From: Apricaphanius iberus
Taxonomy: Eukaryota; Chordata; Actinopteri; Cyprinodontiformes; Aphaniidae
Length of the DNA stretch: 64,000 nt
Direction of reading: 5' to 3'
Assembly (NCBI GenBank): GCA_028564705.1
Contig: JAPXFQ010001133.1
Span: forward strand, 4,850,001 to 4,914,000
The notes under the pieces are model-generated. The model saw only the letters and a program-made list of their open reading frames with translations, had not been told where the DNA came from and made no database searches. The position numbers were made by a program, and so were the translations under genes. Below, one piece after another: positions 35,986-47,860 of this stretch (positions within the stretch are counted from its first letter, which is position 1; the number at the start of each line of letters is the position of its first letter).

Positions 35986-36429
35986 ATAGAATAGCCCTAG
36001 GGTCTCATTTATAAAGCTTACTTACGTACAAAATGGGCTCTGAAGATTGTGTAAGTGAATTTCTGTGAAAAGATAGTAATTTATATAAAACAAAAGAAAT
36101 ATAAACGTGCCAGACAAATTTTTGAATCTTTTATCACACTGGCATCACAGCCGGTGACATGAAAAAATTGTTAGTTTAAGCCACATTTTCAGACTTGTAG
36201 AACTTTGCACAGACACGAAAACACAACCAACAGTCAGCCCCCTACGCTGTTACTGAGCTAAAGATAAAAATGAGAATCTGAAAGAAAATTTGTTACATTT
36301 AAGAATTATATAACAGTATGTTCATATGTATGTATGTCTTCAATTGCACTTATTGCACCCTATTGCTAAATATACTTTAGTTTTGTCTTTTATTGTGAAG
36401 CAAATTGGTTGCTTTTTGGCTGCGTAAAG
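35986..36429. other. No gene recognised
   Basis: AT-rich; nothing supported. Confidence 0.45.
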
Positions 36430-36437
36430 CTCTATAT

Positions 36438-36637
36438 CAGGGGTTCTCAAATCCAGGCCTCCCAGTTTTAGATGTGTCTCTGCTCCAACACAGTTGATTC
36501 AAACTGTCCAACTTCCTCCTCAGCATGGCAAAGTTCTGCAGAGGCCTGTTAACGAGCCTTCATTTGATTCTGGTTTGTTGAACCAGACAAAGAACAAAAA
36601 CCTGCAGGACATTGAAGGCCTGGATTTGGGAACCCTG
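36438..36637. mobile_element. 200-bp hAT-type MITE
   Basis: The ends are CAGGGGTTCTCAAATCCAGG and the inverted 'CCTGGATTTGGGAACCCTG'. The flanks CTCTATAT (36430-36437) and CTCTCTAT (36638-36645) match at 7 of 8 positions. The interior, with 'TTTTAGATGTGTCTCTGCTC' and 'CTGCAGAGGCCTGTTAACGA', is the standard body of an abundant fish MITE. Confidence 0.85.
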
Positions 36638-36645
36638 CTCTCTAT

Positions 36646-37631
36646 AGATAAGCATTGACAGCTTGAAATAAATTGTTTTTCCGAGTCTACATTACCAATA
36701 AACACCTCGATTTCAGTCTCAGTAGAATTCTACTTTCTCTTTCTCTTGGTTGTAACTCATGGTTACCCATGTCAGCCGGCTTAAGTTTATGTTACAGTAA
36801 ATATTCTCTAGGAAATTAGCATTGACTATTTATGGCAGAAAGTGGGTGTGTGGATATGATCTAAACTCACCTGAGTACATTTCTAGGGAGAGTGTAAGTT
36901 TTAAAGCGAGAATTGTGTAAAGCTGTGCAAGTTTTATATATCTGTTTTCTTTTTCTTTGTATAAGTAAACTTTTTTTTTTTTTGCTGAGCTGTTGTACGG
37001 TTGAAGTAAGGATTATATGCAAACTTTTATGAATTCCACCCCTGATCTTTTGATTCCTCTTACCAGTTTTGCACAACTTTGCACTGGTTTATCACATAAA
37101 ATACCCCAAAATACATCCGTTTGGTGTTGTAATGCAATAAAACGTACAAAACTTCAAGCAATGTCACTACTGTCACAAGACTACTTTCTTGTTTTCCTCT
37201 TTCAAAGACCCACATTACCTTTTACGTCACATAATGTGTTGGTATCAGAGATATAAATAATTGACACTGAAACACTATTACTTTTCTAGCTCAGTGGGAA
37301 ACATTTATTTTTTCAACTTCATTCATTTGTAAAGTGGATTAACTGGATTTGACTCAGTTTTTCATTGCTTTATTTTTTAAAGTTAATCCAAGCTGACCTG
37401 GCCACAAGTGCAATGTAAACATAGATCATAAATTAGTTTCCTATCTAAGACAAATGACAGAAAATAATATACAAGGGAGGTTTTTAAGTAGCTATTTAAT
37501 GCAAACTTGTCTGTGGCCCCATTGCTGTACTCTTCACGACCCAATAAAACCTTACTCTGCAAGAGAGGAGCCCCATCAATACTCTGATTTACCTTGGTCT
37601 AGGTGTGTGTGTGTTGGTGTGTGGGTGTGTG

Positions 37632-37664
<33 letters not shown>

Positions 37665-38961
37665 ATTTCTAGAACCAAGTGTGAGACAGAGTTACTCTCT
37701 GGAGTGTTTGCACACAAACACACACTGACAGCCTGGTTGCCGCAGAGCGTGTACTTGAGAAAGGACACCTGAGTTTGTAAATCAGTCTGGTTCTCTTTTT
37801 TCTTCATAGTTTGCTGTTCGCTCTAGTTTTGGAGTCCTGTTTCTTTATGTTTTTTAATCGCTTTCACACTATTTGCTCCTTTTTTAGTTCCTGTATTTTT
37901 ACCATTACTTCCTGTGTGTCTTGTTTTTTTTTCTTTATTTCTCCTTTTTATCAACCTTTACTTTTTTTACCTGTGTATTGTACATCCACATGCTCTTAGA
38001 TTTAACCATCTAGTTTTTATTTGATCAATCAAAGATGATCCATGATGTAATTTTCAGATGGACCAGAAATGTCCCTTTGATACACAACATATGTTTTCCC
38101 AATCAGCCTTTATGGCTGTCTCTGGTAATTGTTTTCTTCAAAAGCATCTGCCAACTTGTATCTCACTATTTGTGCCTTACCTTCTGTTGTTTTCTCAGAT
38201 GTCTGGGCAGAAATACACTATTTTTTTTCATAGGATTAGCGATTTAGCCCTAATTAAGCCGCCCCACATACATTGAAAAGTCCATGGTAGATATTTAACG
38301 CTGTAGCAATTCCCTCATGTTTCCTTCGCAGTGCCCCATGTTGAAAATTTGGCTGGTGTGGTAATTCTCACTCCTCTTAATTAGATCAAGGAATGTGCGA
38401 GACGTGTTGTACTGTTTATCCACCCATTAGAGCCCATTAGAAAGCAGGGATGCACTCCCCAAGCTATTTAAGTAAGCTGTATGGACAACGACACTGTTTG
38501 ATGTTTTGGCAGAGTGTTGCATGAAAGCATTTTGCAGTTTAGCTGCTAGGGTGCAGATTTCTAAGCTTCAGTTCTCATTTTTATTTATTTGAAGCTAATG
38601 AGAAAGCTAATTAGTATTTCTTTTACACTGAAGGTGTAGTATAATGTATGTGACAGACAGACAGAATAAAGGTTCAAAGGTTTTACCAAGGAGAGGTTAA
38701 GTCCTTTTTGAAATATCCAATGTGATTTATTATTTAGTCTAACAAGTCTAGGTCTTTTTTGGACAGTTCAGAAATGTTTCTTTTTTTTTCTTTCCTTTAT
38801 TCATTCTTTTTCATGCAAGCATTACAGATATTATGAATAACATAATTAAACAAAAGTTTCACAGTTGACTTTTTAGGTCCTGCAAAGTGAGGATCTTTAT
38901 CATTAAAAAATCATTAAAAAAGTGGTTCTTAAAGAGCTTATCCTAGTTTACTAAAAAACTG
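36646..38961. other. No gene recognised
   Basis: AT-rich DNA with a GT microsatellite at 37603-37665 and a T-rich stretch near 37810-37975. No exon-like structure was supported. Confidence 0.45.
37603..37665. repeat. (GT)n microsatellite
   Basis: About 31 GT units with a few interruptions (TTGG, GGG, GC). Confidence 0.95.
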
Positions 38962-38969
38962 CTAAACGT

Positions 38970-39815
38970 TAGGGCTGTCAAAATGAACGCAGGTCGATTT
39001 ATTCCAAGAATTAAATTTTTTTTTAGCACAATTAATGCACACACAGAATACTGCCCTGTTTATAATTCAACCCGCAACAGATTAGCTCTCCTTCCTCACC
39101 AGCCAAACTACGGATTGTTGTGCAGCAGTATGTGTGTGTGTGTGTACCTAAATGACATGTGCGTATATTATTATAGGCGTTTTGGGTTGATTTGATTATA
39201 AGTTCATAAGTTGTCTGTTTGAATTTTCATTACAGTCCGCTTTGGATGTCAGCTCGCTGTGTGTGGTGCAGATTATAAATGTCTTTGTATTTATGTTGGT
39301 TAACTGTATATTATTTCATAGTGAGTTACTGCTGCGCTAAAATGCATATTACTTCGTTAAAGTGATATTTTCTGACTTAAATTTGTGCAAATTAATTAGC
39401 GGAAGTAGCTGTGTATATCTTCACAATAAGAACATTAATGTGATAAACCGGAGAATCTGCTGAGTATTCAGTTATGGGAAAAAGGAAAAATTGTGACATT
39501 TGATTTATGTGATGTTTAACACCTACTGTTGATATCCAAATGTTAAGTTTATTCATATATTTTGGTTAGTTCTACCTGTATTTGTTATAATTTTTCATAT
39601 GAGACCACACATACATTGTGAATGTGATTGTAGAGTTTAAAACAAAAATTCAATTGATTTCTTCTGTATTTAATTTAAAAAAGAGGAATGGCATCTGGAT
39701 TTGAACTTCTTTTACAATGAAAATTAAAGTTTTTTGGTCATATTTAGGAACGTTGGTAATTCACCTATACCCTGTGATCAATTAGATAAAAATTTGAAAT
39801 CATTTAACAGCCCTA
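38970..39815. mobile_element. hAT-type element remnant with 8-bp duplication
   Basis: The ends are TAGGGCTGTCAAAATGAACG and the inverted 'CATTTAACAGCCCTA', standard for a hAT lineage of fish. The flanks CTAAACGT (38962-38969) and CTAAAATT (39816-39823) agree at 6 of 8. The 846-bp interior codes for no recognisable transposase, so this is a non-autonomous or decayed copy. Confidence 0.7.
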
Positions 39816-39823
39816 CTAAAATT

Positions 39824-40665
39824 AAGACAGAGTTTTTGGACAAACTTTGTATGTCTGCCCTTCTTTAAACACTATTTCGAGCGTTAAAGAAGTGGCACCG
39901 TTTCAAAAATATCTGTTTGGCACCGGTATCGTATAAAACCTAAATGAGACCCATCCCTATCCTTGCATATGTTAAGATTTGCCTCATTACATTGTTCATA
40001 CAGCTGATTGAATAACAGCTTAACACTCTCAACGTCCTTTCATACTTTGGAAGATAGAAATAGCACATCAATGTAGATTAATCTTGCCTGCAACATACAG
40101 TTCTGTAATTAGGCTTACATTGTTTTGATTGCATAAACATATTGTCTAATTATTTTATCTGTTGCAATACATCTTAAATATGCATGCGATGTGGAAAAAT
40201 GTATTTTTTAAGCATCCATTCATCTGTTTGTGGAGGAAGATCAATTAAATTATTTTCAGTTAGGATGTCTTTCTTTTAGTGCTGGTTCATATAATACGGC
40301 TGTGCTTGAGAGCTGAATTACAGCAAATCAATCTGTCTATCAGTCTCCGATTTCAGACTACCATCACTGGTAAACAAACTATTAAAATACTTGAACTCCT
40401 ATGTTTTAAGTGTAGACTGAGATCCAACAGTGAGGGAGCAGCTTTTTCTAGTTGAGAACTGAGGCCTTAGACTTAGAGGAGCCCTTCCCTGGTACAAATA
40501 ATCTAGATTTTGTGCCAAGAATGACGATACGGCTCTTATTTTGTTTACACAAGCGCTGAATCACTTTTAAAGGCATCTCTGACACTATATACTACCACAG
40601 CAAACACTTTATACATGCAGAATGGGGAAAAAAATCCTGTGATCCCCTTAGCAATTTACCAAAGG
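39824..40665. other. No gene recognised
   Basis: AT-rich; nothing supported before the LINE target-site duplication. Confidence 0.45.
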
Positions 40666-40674
40666 TGAAGATCT

Positions 40675-43600
40675 GGCACTCTGGAGCCAGGCCTGGAGGT
40701 GGGGCACGTTGGCGAGCGCCTGGTGGCCGGGCCTTTTTCCATGGGGCCCGGCCGGGCTTAGCCCGAAGAGGAAACATGGGCCCCCCTTCCCATGAGCTCA
40801 CCACCTGTGGGAGGGGCCATAGGGGTCGGGTGCCGTGCAAGACGGGCGGTGGCCGAAGGCGGGGACCTTGGCGGTCCGATCCTCGGCTGCAGAAGCTGGC
40901 TCTTGGGACGTGGAACGTCACCTCTCTGGTGGGGAAGGAGCCGGAGCTGGTGTGCGAGGCTGAGAGGTTCCGACTGGACATCGTCGGCCTTGCCTCGACG
41001 CATGGCTCTGGCTCTGGAACCCGTCTCCTCGAGAGGGGTTGGACTCTCTTCCACTCTGGAGTTGCTCCCGGTGAGAGGCGCCGAGCTGGGGTGGGCATAC
41101 TTGTTGCCCCCCATCTCGGCGCCTGTACGTTGGGGTTTACCCCGGTGAGTGAGAGGGTAGCCTCCCTCCGCCTACGGGTGGGGGGACGGGTGCTGACTAT
41201 TGTTTGTGCTTATGCACCGAACAGTAGATCAGACTACCCACCCTTCTTGGAGTCCTTGGAGGGGGTGCTGGAGAGTGCTCCTTCTGGAGACTCCCTCATT
41301 CTCCTGGGAGACTTCAACGCTCACGTTGGCAATGACAGTGAGACCTGGAGAGGCGTGGTTGGGCGGTATGGCCCCCCCGATCTGAACCCGAGCGGTGTTT
41401 TGTTGTTGGACTTCTGTGCTCGTCATGGATTGTCCATAACGAACACCATGTTCAAGCATAAGGGTGTTCATGTGTGCACTTGGCACCAGGACACCCTAGG
41501 CCGCGGCTCGATGATCGACCTGGTTGTCGTTTCATCTGACCTGCGGCCGCATGTTTTGGACACTCGGGTGAAGAGAGGGGCGGAGCTATCCACCGACCAC
41601 TACCTGGTGGTGAGTTGGCTCCGGTGGTGGGGGAAGACGCCGGACAGACCTGGTAGGCCCAAACGTGTTGTGAGGGTCTGCTGGGAACGTCTGGCGGAGT
41701 CTCCTGTCAGAAGGGGTTTCAACTCTCACCTCCGACAGGACTTCAAACACGTCCCGGGGGAGGCGGGGGACATTGAGTCCGAATGGGCCATGTTCCGTGC
41801 CTCCATTGTCGAAGCGGCTGACCGTAGTTGTGGCCGCAAGGTAGTTGGTGCCTGTCGTGGCGGCAACCCTCGAACCCGCTGGTGGACACCGGCGGTGAGG
41901 GATGCTGTCAAGCTGAAGAAGGAGTCCTATCGGGCCTTCTTGGCCTGTGGGACTCCGGAAGCAGCTGATAGGTACCGGCAGGCCAAGCGGAGTGCGGCTC
42001 GGATGGTCGCTGAGGCAAAAACTCGGGCGTGGGAGGAGTTTGGAGAGACCATGGAGAACGACTTCCGTATGGCTTCGAAGCGATTCTGGTCCACCATCCG
42101 GCGTCTCAGGGGGGGGAAGCGGTCTGCCGCCAACACTGTTTACAGTGGGGGCGGTGTGCTGCTGACCTCAACGCGGGACGTTTTGGGTCGGTGGATGGAA
42201 TACTTCGAAGACCTCCTCAATCCCACCGACACGCCTTCCTGTTTGGAAGCAGAGTCTGGGGACTCTGGGACGGACTCTCCAATCTCTGGGGCTGAAGTCG
42301 CCGAGGTTGTTAAAAAGCTCCTCGGTGGTAAGGCTCCGGGGGTGGATGAGATTCGGCCGGAGTTCCTCAAGGCTCTGGATGTTGTAGGGCTGTGTTGGTT
42401 GACGCGGCTCTGCAATATTGCGTGGACATCGGGGGCAGTTCCCTTGGATTGGCAGACCGGGGTGGTGGTCCCCCTCTTTAAAAAGGGGGACCACAGAGTG
42501 TGTTCCAACTACAGGGGGATCACACTTCTGAGCCTCCCTGGTAAGGTCTATTCAGGGGTTCTGGAGAGGAGGGTACGACGGATAGTCGAACCTCGGATCC
42601 AGGAGGAACAATGCGGTTTTCGTCCTGGCCGTGGAACACTGGACCAGCTCTACACCCTCGGCAGGGTCCTGGAGGGTGCGTGGGAGTTCGCCCAACCAGT
42701 CTACATGTGCTTTGTGGACTTGGAGAAGGCGTTCGACCGTGTCCCTCGGGGTGTCCTGTGGGGGGTACTCCGGGAGTATGGGGTACCAGGCCCTCTGATA
42801 CGGGCTGTTAGGTCCCTATATGACCGGTGTCAGAGTCTGGTTCGCATTGCCGGCAGTAAGTCGGACTCGTTTCCAGTGAGAGTTGGACTCCGCCAAGGTT
42901 GCCCTTTATCACCGATCCTGTTCATAACGTTTATGGACAGGATTTCTAGGTGCAGCCAAGGTGTTGAGGGGATCCGTTTTGGTGACCTCAGGATCGGGTC
43001 TCTGCTTTTCGCAGATGATGTGGTCTTGTTGGCTTCGTCTGAACGTGATCTACAGCTCTCGTTGGAGCGGTTCGCAGCCGAGTGTGAAGCGGCTGGGATG
43101 AGGATCAGCACCTCCAAATCCGAGACCATGGTCTTGAGTCGGAAAAGGGTAGGGTGCTCTCTTCGGGTTGGGGATGAGGTCCTTCCTCAAGTGGAGGAGT
43201 TTAGGTATCTGGGGGTCTTGTTCACGAATGAGGGAAAAATGGAGCGGGAGATCGATGGACGGATTGGTAGGGCGTCTGCAGTCATGCGGGCGCTGTACCG
43301 GTCTGTCGTGGTGAAGAGAGAGCTGAGTCGAAAGGCGAAGCTCTCGATTTACCGGTCGATCTACGTTCCTACCCTCATCTATGGTCACGAACGCTGGGTG
43401 GTGACCGAAAGAACGAGATCGCGGATACAGGCGGCTGAAATGAGTTTCCTCCGTAGGGTGGCTGGGCTCTCCCTTAGAGATAGGGTGAGAAGCTCGGTCA
43501 TCCGGAGGGAGCTCAGAGTAGAGCCGCTGCTCCTCCACATCGAGAGGAGCCAGTTGAGGTGGCTCGGGCATCTAGTCAGGATGCCTCCTGGACGCCTCCC

Positions 43601-43823
43601 TGGTGAGGTGTTCCGGGCATGTCCCACCGGGAGGAGACCCAGGGGAAGACCCAGGACCCGTTGGAGAGATTATGTCTCCCAGCTGGCCTGGGAACGCCTC
43701 GGGATTCCTCCCGAGGAGCTGGCCCAAGTGGCCGGGGAGAGGCAAGTCTGGGTCTCCTTGCTTAGGCTACTGCCCCCGCGACCCGACCCCGGATAAGCGG
43801 AGGAAGATGGATGGATGGATGGA
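40675..43823 (+). mobile_element. Intact APE-type LINE retrotransposon (RTE-like)
   Basis: The unit is flanked by a perfect 9-bp duplication, TGAAGATCT, at 40666-40674 and 43824-43832. It is GC-rich against an AT-rich background and ends without poly(A) in 'AGGAAGATGG' plus short GATG repeats, the tail style of RTE-like LINEs. One long frame covers nearly the whole length. Because the frame is already open at the first base, a small 5' truncation cannot be excluded. Endonuclease plus reverse transcriptase in one protein with no separate gag-like frame fits the RTE group; the clade assignment is from memory of the family and less certain than the LINE call. Confidence 0.95.
40776..43796 (+). 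CDS. LINE endonuclease / reverse transcriptase polyprotein
   Basis: The frame is open from 40665, but its first bases lie in the target-site duplication; the first in-frame ATG is at 40776, giving 1006 residues. Numbered from 40665, an apurinic-type endonuclease spans about residues 75-320, with GTWNVTSL (81-88), [10 protein letters not shown] (213-222), and the STDHYLV block (309-315). It nicks the target strand. Reverse transcriptase spans about 550-850: 'KAPGVDEI', '[13 protein letters not shown]', '[12 protein letters not shown]' (683-694), '[10 protein letters not shown]', and catalytic LFADDVVLL (781-789). The C-terminal part contains '[17 protein letters not shown]' and an Arg/Pro-rich '[16 protein letters not shown]'. 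No stop or frameshift was found and the acidic catalytic residues are present. It is probably competent or only recently silenced. Codon and GC use differ strongly from the surroundings. Confidence 0.95.
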   Translation: MGPPSHELTTCGRGHRGRVPCKTGGGRRRGPWRSDPRLQKLALGTWNVTSLVGKEPELVCEAERFRLDIVGLASTHGSGSGTRLLERGWTLFHSGVAPGERRRAGVGILVAPHLGACTLGFTPVSERVASLRLRVGGRVLTIVCAYAPNSRSDYPPFLESLEGVLESAPSGDSLILLGDFNAHVGNDSETWRGVVGRYGPPDLNPSGVLLLDFCARHGLSITNTMFKHKGVHVCTWHQDTLGRGSMIDLVVVSSDLRPHVLDTRVKRGAELSTDHYLVVSWLRWWGKTPDRPGRPKRVVRVCWERLAESPVRRGFNSHLRQDFKHVPGEAGDIESEWAMFRASIVEAADRSCGRKVVGACRGGNPRTRWWTPAVRDAVKLKKESYRAFLACGTPEAADRYRQAKRSAARMVAEAKTRAWEEFGETMENDFRMASKRFWSTIRRLRGGKRSAANTVYSGGGVLLTSTRDVLGRWMEYFEDLLNPTDTPSCLEAESGDSGTDSPISGAEVAEVVKKLLGGKAPGVDEIRPEFLKALDVVGLCWLTRLCNIAWTSGAVPLDWQTGVVVPLFKKGDHRVCSNYRGITLLSLPGKVYSGVLERRVRRIVEPRIQEEQCGFRPGRGTLDQLYTLGRVLEGAWEFAQPVYMCFVDLEKAFDRVPRGVLWGVLREYGVPGPLIRAVRSLYDRCQSLVRIAGSKSDSFPVRVGLRQGCPLSPILFITFMDRISRCSQGVEGIRFGDLRIGSLLFADDVVLLASSERDLQLSLERFAAECEAAGMRISTSKSETMVLSRKRVGCSLRVGDEVLPQVEEFRYLGVLFTNEGKMEREIDGRIGRASAVMRALYRSVVVKRELSRKAKLSIYRSIYVPTLIYGHERWVVTERTRSRIQAAEMSFLRRVAGLSLRDRVRSSVIRRELRVEPLLLHIERSQLRWLGHLVRMPPGRLPGEVFRACPTGRRPRGRPRTRWRDYVSQLAWERLGIPPEELAQVAGERQVWVSLLRLLPPRPDPG

Positions 43824-43832
43824 TGAAGATCT

Positions 43833-45559
43833 TGTCCCCTGTTCCAAACAGGGTGAACGCTATATAACTAACTTGATTATATATTTCTATGTTTTAGATT
43901 TTATTTAAAGACAGTGACATATTTGAATAAACAAAATACATCAGTAATGGCCAATTTGCTAATTACCGAGCTATAAATCGCTAATTTTTACTCATGTTTG
44001 AACCATGCGGCCTGTAATCCGGTTCAGTTTATTTATACAGCTACAGCCACTAGAGGGCCTTCTCGAACTATGGATTGTACAAGTTACACGCTTTACCTTA
44101 AGGGATACTGTGCCTTCAAGAAGACCGGAAAAGAGAGAGAGAAGAGGAAGTTTGCGCAAACAATGAAAGCAAACGTGAAATAGACAGACTTTACGAGAGC
44201 GAGACAGTTTGCAAAAACAAGTTTTCATCCGCAAACCCCCATAATGGAAAACAAATGAAGAAATAGATATGATTGTGGCTTTTAACTTGAAGGCAGTCAA
44301 TCCAGCTTTTAAAGAATAAAATAGAGCACAAGCGGCTTCACTAACCCTTAATAGTACCAATACAGGTGTTATGTTTACCACATTTTGGAGAACATGGAAT
44401 CAAAACATCAGCATAATCCTGGAAATGAACTTGTTTTAGATAATTTGCCCTGTTAAACTAAAGAAGTAAAACATTTCTGCCTAAAAGAAACAAATGAGTA
44501 CTTTATTTTATTTGTGATAATCGTGTTCCAAGCTGTCCTCTTTTTGAAGGTTGACAGTAGAAGCACATATAAAGCTGGTAGAAGTAGCAGGACACTTGTT
44601 ATATTCCATGCATCCAGCGAGCTGTGTGCTGACTAATTGTGTTTCTGCTGACAGGCTCAACACTGTGTTTCATTTTATATTAATTTGCAAGCCGGGGCAT
44701 GCAGAAACACAATGAAAGCACGCGGGTATCATGTTGCCCTCGCGCACACCGCGAGCCTATATACATTACACAGACACATGCTCATCCATATGTACGCAGC
44801 ACACGGCAAAAAAACAAAACAGAAAAACCACGCACACACACACAGAACTATTGTGTTAGAAAATGTCAAATCCGCTCACTTTCCCTCGAGGTTCAGTGTC
44901 AGATGAGATTTTGTTTCTTTGCTGAACACTGCACAGTTGGTCCCGGCGTGATTTCGGCTGCATGTGTGTTTGAGATTGAGAGCTACAGAGAGAAGAGGGG
45001 CAGTGATGAGATATGTTGCATAAGGGGGTGCAGTGGAGTGTGAAACAGAACAGGTGGCTCCTTTTTCTGCCATCTAGCTTCATGTGCCATCTTCCCTATT
45101 GTGTCTCTGTGTGTGTGCATGTGTGTGATAAAGAGTAAGAGCCCATTGCCTTGTGAGTTACGATTTAAACATTCCTTGATAACATATCTCCATAAATGTG
45201 CTGCCTTGTTCTACTTCTCTTTGAACTTGTATGTGTTTGCTCTTCGAAGAGCTACAGTTCATTTAGAAACAATTAGATGAAACTACAGAGACCCAAAGAG
45301 ATGGTTCTCCAAGTGTCATCCAATTAACAACCTATTATGAACACAGGGCAGAATTCTCTGCTGCTTCCTGCCTCTTCATCTCTCTCTCTCTCTCTCTTGT
45401 TCTCATATAATCCCTACTGTCTCAAGGGAGACATGTTCGGTGACTAACATTTGAGAAATGGCAGGTTGTGTCACAGACTCCTTGACAAAAAGTTCGGAGT
45501 GAGTTCTTCTAGGTGAAGTCTCTCTGATTTCTGTCTTTTTGTCCATCTTCCTCTCTCAG
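43833..45559. other. Non-coding, probably intron upstream of the terminal exon
   Basis: No exon was recognised. The part around 43990-44290 ('CTACAGCCACTAGAGGGCC') and the CpG-bearing 44680-44830 are the least AT-rich. A (CT)n tract at about 45380-45400 and a pyrimidine-rich run 45528-45556 lead into the acceptor at 45559. Confidence 0.5.
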
Positions 45560-46252
45560 ATCAACCAGCCAGGCCGGTGGTCAGGACTCGGCAGCAGCAA
45601 TATCAGTCTGGCTCCAAGGGAGCGAAGGCTGGTACGGGGAGCCTCAGCAGCACAAGGAGGGGACCACTATAGCCAACACCACCCTTACCACTGTCGTCCC
45701 ACTGCTGCTGCAGAGCGCCACACTGCCAGGGAGGAGCACCTCCACCAGGGAGCTGGAAACACTGCTGCTAATCTGGCTACCGGCTCCTCCAAGCCGCCAT
45801 CGGCCCAGACCTCACCCACCACACCAGCCCAGCCATCTACATATCAGTCCCCAGGGTCCAGTTCAGCTTCACCTCCCTTCTCCAAGCAGCCTGAGAGGGA
45901 GTCCTTAACTCCGGGAGGACTTACCCCACTGTCCGGAGGGGTAAAGAGAGGAGGCGGGGATCACCATCCCCCAAGCCTCATCCCTCGTGCAGTCGGCGCC
46001 AGTGCTTCTTCAAGCCTCCACAGTCTCGTAAGCAGAGGGAGCTCCGCACAAAACGTCTCATCATCAGATCGGGCCTCGCCGACACCTCCTACACCTTTGT
46101 CAGCTTCCTCCTCCTCCTCTGCATTCACCGGCCGTTTAGGACAACCACCTCGCGGCCCTCTGTCTCTGCATAGCTACAGTCGGAAAAACGTCTTCCTCCA
46201 GCATTCCCTGCACACGGCTGAACTGCAAGCCCTCACGCAGAGAGACAGTTGA
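45560..46252 (+). CDS. 3'-terminal coding exon of an unidentified host gene
   Basis: A strong acceptor (pyrimidine tract 'TTTTTGTCCATCTTCCTCTC' then CAG at 45557-45559) opens a 230-codon frame that ends at TGA (46250-46252). The peptide starts INQPGRWSGLGSSNISLAPR and ends SLHTAELQALTQRDS. It is rich in Ser, Pro, Thr, Gly and His, without a signal peptide, membrane segment or globular domain that I can see, so it is probably a disordered C-terminal tail. Possible phosphorylation-type motifs (RASPTPPTP, QTSPTTP) are present. Base composition is clearly richer in GC than its neighbours. There is no matching upstream exon in the window that I can defend. I do not recognise the gene. What is seen: acceptor, long frame, stop, 3'-UTR-like DNA. 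Inferred: a last coding exon. Confidence 0.68.
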   Translation: MNQPGRWSGLGSSNISLAPRERRLVRGASAAQGGDHYSQHHPYHCRPTAAAERHTAREEHLHQGAGNTAANLATGSSKPPSAQTSPTTPAQPSTYQSPGSSSASPPFSKQPERESLTPGGLTPLSGGVKRGGGDHHPPSLIPRAVGASASSSLHSLVSRGSSAQNVSSSDRASPTPPTPLSASSSSSAFTGRLGQPPRGPLSLHSYSRKNVFLQHSLHTAELQALTQRDS

Positions 46253-46493
46253 GGATGCCAAAAAATCCTTCCAAGCCATCAGCAGCCATATCATCAACTG
46301 GAATTGTTATAAGGGGGGTGTGATTATTTGGGAGAAAACACTGCTGCTGTTTCTGTTGTAGTTGCACCAAAATCACCCATAAAAAGAGAGAAAAAAAGAA
46401 CAACCCCCCCCCCACCTTCATCACATGCGCTTACAATCACTTTGCAAACCAGTCCAGCCCTTGGTTCACTTGTTTAGAAATTTGCTGGATTTT

Positions 46494-46530
46494 ACACACA
46501 CACACACACACACTCACACACACACGCACA
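46494..46530. repeat. (CA)n microsatellite
   Basis: About 18 CA units interrupted by CTC and CGC. Confidence 0.9.
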
Positions 46531-47178
46531 AATCAGGCGGTGAGATTGAAAAAAGGCACTCACCCGTCTATCATCGCTCCCACGTTGTGTCATGCTGACA
46601 GTTCAGATGAGCTTACGCCCACAGACACACAAACTTCACACAAAACAGTCATCCACACTCAAACACACACTTTGACACAAAGACGTCGCCTGTGATATCT
46701 CCGCTTGGCCATCTGCACCAACAGCCCGGCGGTAAAACTGAATGAAAAGACGAGGTGTCTGCATTGTTAAAGCAGAGTCCATTTTTTTGGGCCGCTTTTA
46801 ACAGTGAACCCATTTGCTGCTGAAGAACTTTTTGGACCTGACTGTGATTTGAGTTTGAGATTATGTATTCTCAACCTGCCAAATCCTGCGTTGAATCAAA
46901 CCCTCATTCCACATGGGTCCAGATTAAGATACTTCAATCCTTGTAATACTGCATGCTCTTTTTCAAATTTTTGAAAGGAGGGAAGAAAAAAACCCACAAC
47001 TGGGCGTTTATTACTGCAGAAACTTAAAACTCATCACGACATAAAGTCTCAGTATGAACTTTCATGTCAGTGTTTTTAAAAAGAATTGAAAGCAGTTAAA
47101 ACTTCCCTGACATTAATTAACCCGTTTGTGTAGTCTTTTGAGAGAAAAATCCCTCGTACGAGAAAATGACTTGTTTTT

Positions 47179-47189
47179 AATAAAATAAA
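47179..47189 (+). terminator. Two overlapping AATAAA poly(A) signals
   Basis: AATAAA at 47179-47184 and 47184-47189, about 0.93 kb after the stop at 46252. Their use is inferred. Confidence 0.35.
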
Positions 47190-47835
47190 ATTTGATCAAA
47201 AGAAAAGCTATTGTTATAATACAGTTTGAGCAAAACAGTTTATTTTGTTTGACACACTTTTAAAAAATATGCATCATCAAAAACCTGAGCTGGATATATG
47301 CCCCAGCCATGTCTGGGTGCTTTGTTGAATAACAGAAAACTGAATTATTCTGGATGATAACAGGAAAGGGATAGTTTGGATTTTTTTTCCTTAAAGTTAT
47401 TAACAATAATTTGTTTACCTGCTGTAGACAGATGCCGTATTACAGTGAGTTTATTGAGAGGGAAACAACACAGTAGAGGGGTAACAACTAAAGAGATAAA
47501 CACCTCTATCAGTTGATTTTAGCTATTTAAACCAACAGGAAATGTTCGTGAAGTAACATTTATTATAGGCCTGCAGTTCTACAGTTTCAAAAGATACATT
47601 TGTTGTCTGTTGCAGCTTTATCATCCAAACAGCATTTGTCTTTTGTCCCATAAATTACTTTGGTTGAGGCTAACAGGTATACTAGTCTACCCGGTAAGAT
47701 GGGGCCCATCAGCCCTCTAAACCTTTGGCGTAATTTGAATTGAAGCTGGTTGGTTTCTGTGCTTTTTCCACACCTCTTAGTTGTTCATTGGACAGCATCA
47801 ACTGGTATTGTTTTACTGTAGCATTGTTAGGTTTT

Positions 47836-47841
47836 AATAAA
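47836..47841 (+). terminator. AATAAA poly(A) signal
   Basis: AATAAA in 'TTTTAATAAATTTTACAG', about 1.6 kb after the stop at 46252. An alternative to the signals at 47.18 kb. Confidence 0.3.
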
Positions 47842-47860
47842 TTTTACAGACTCCTTTATT

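Larger units (their letters stand above)
46253..47860 (+). other. Probable 3' UTR of the gene ending at 46252
   Basis: Non-coding AT-rich DNA follows the stop directly. It contains a C-rich run near 46404 and a (CA)n tract at 46494-46530. No open frame or acceptor was convincing. Poly(A) signals lie at 47179-47189 (two overlapping AATAAA) and 47836-47841, so the transcript probably ends near 47.2 or 47.86 kb. Confidence 0.4.

Noticed and set aside
37589..37807. Minus-strand frame with Thr-His repeats
   Set aside because: Created by the GT microsatellite.
40592..41098. 168-codon minus-strand frame over the LINE 5' end
   Set aside because: Shadow of the LINE coding strand.
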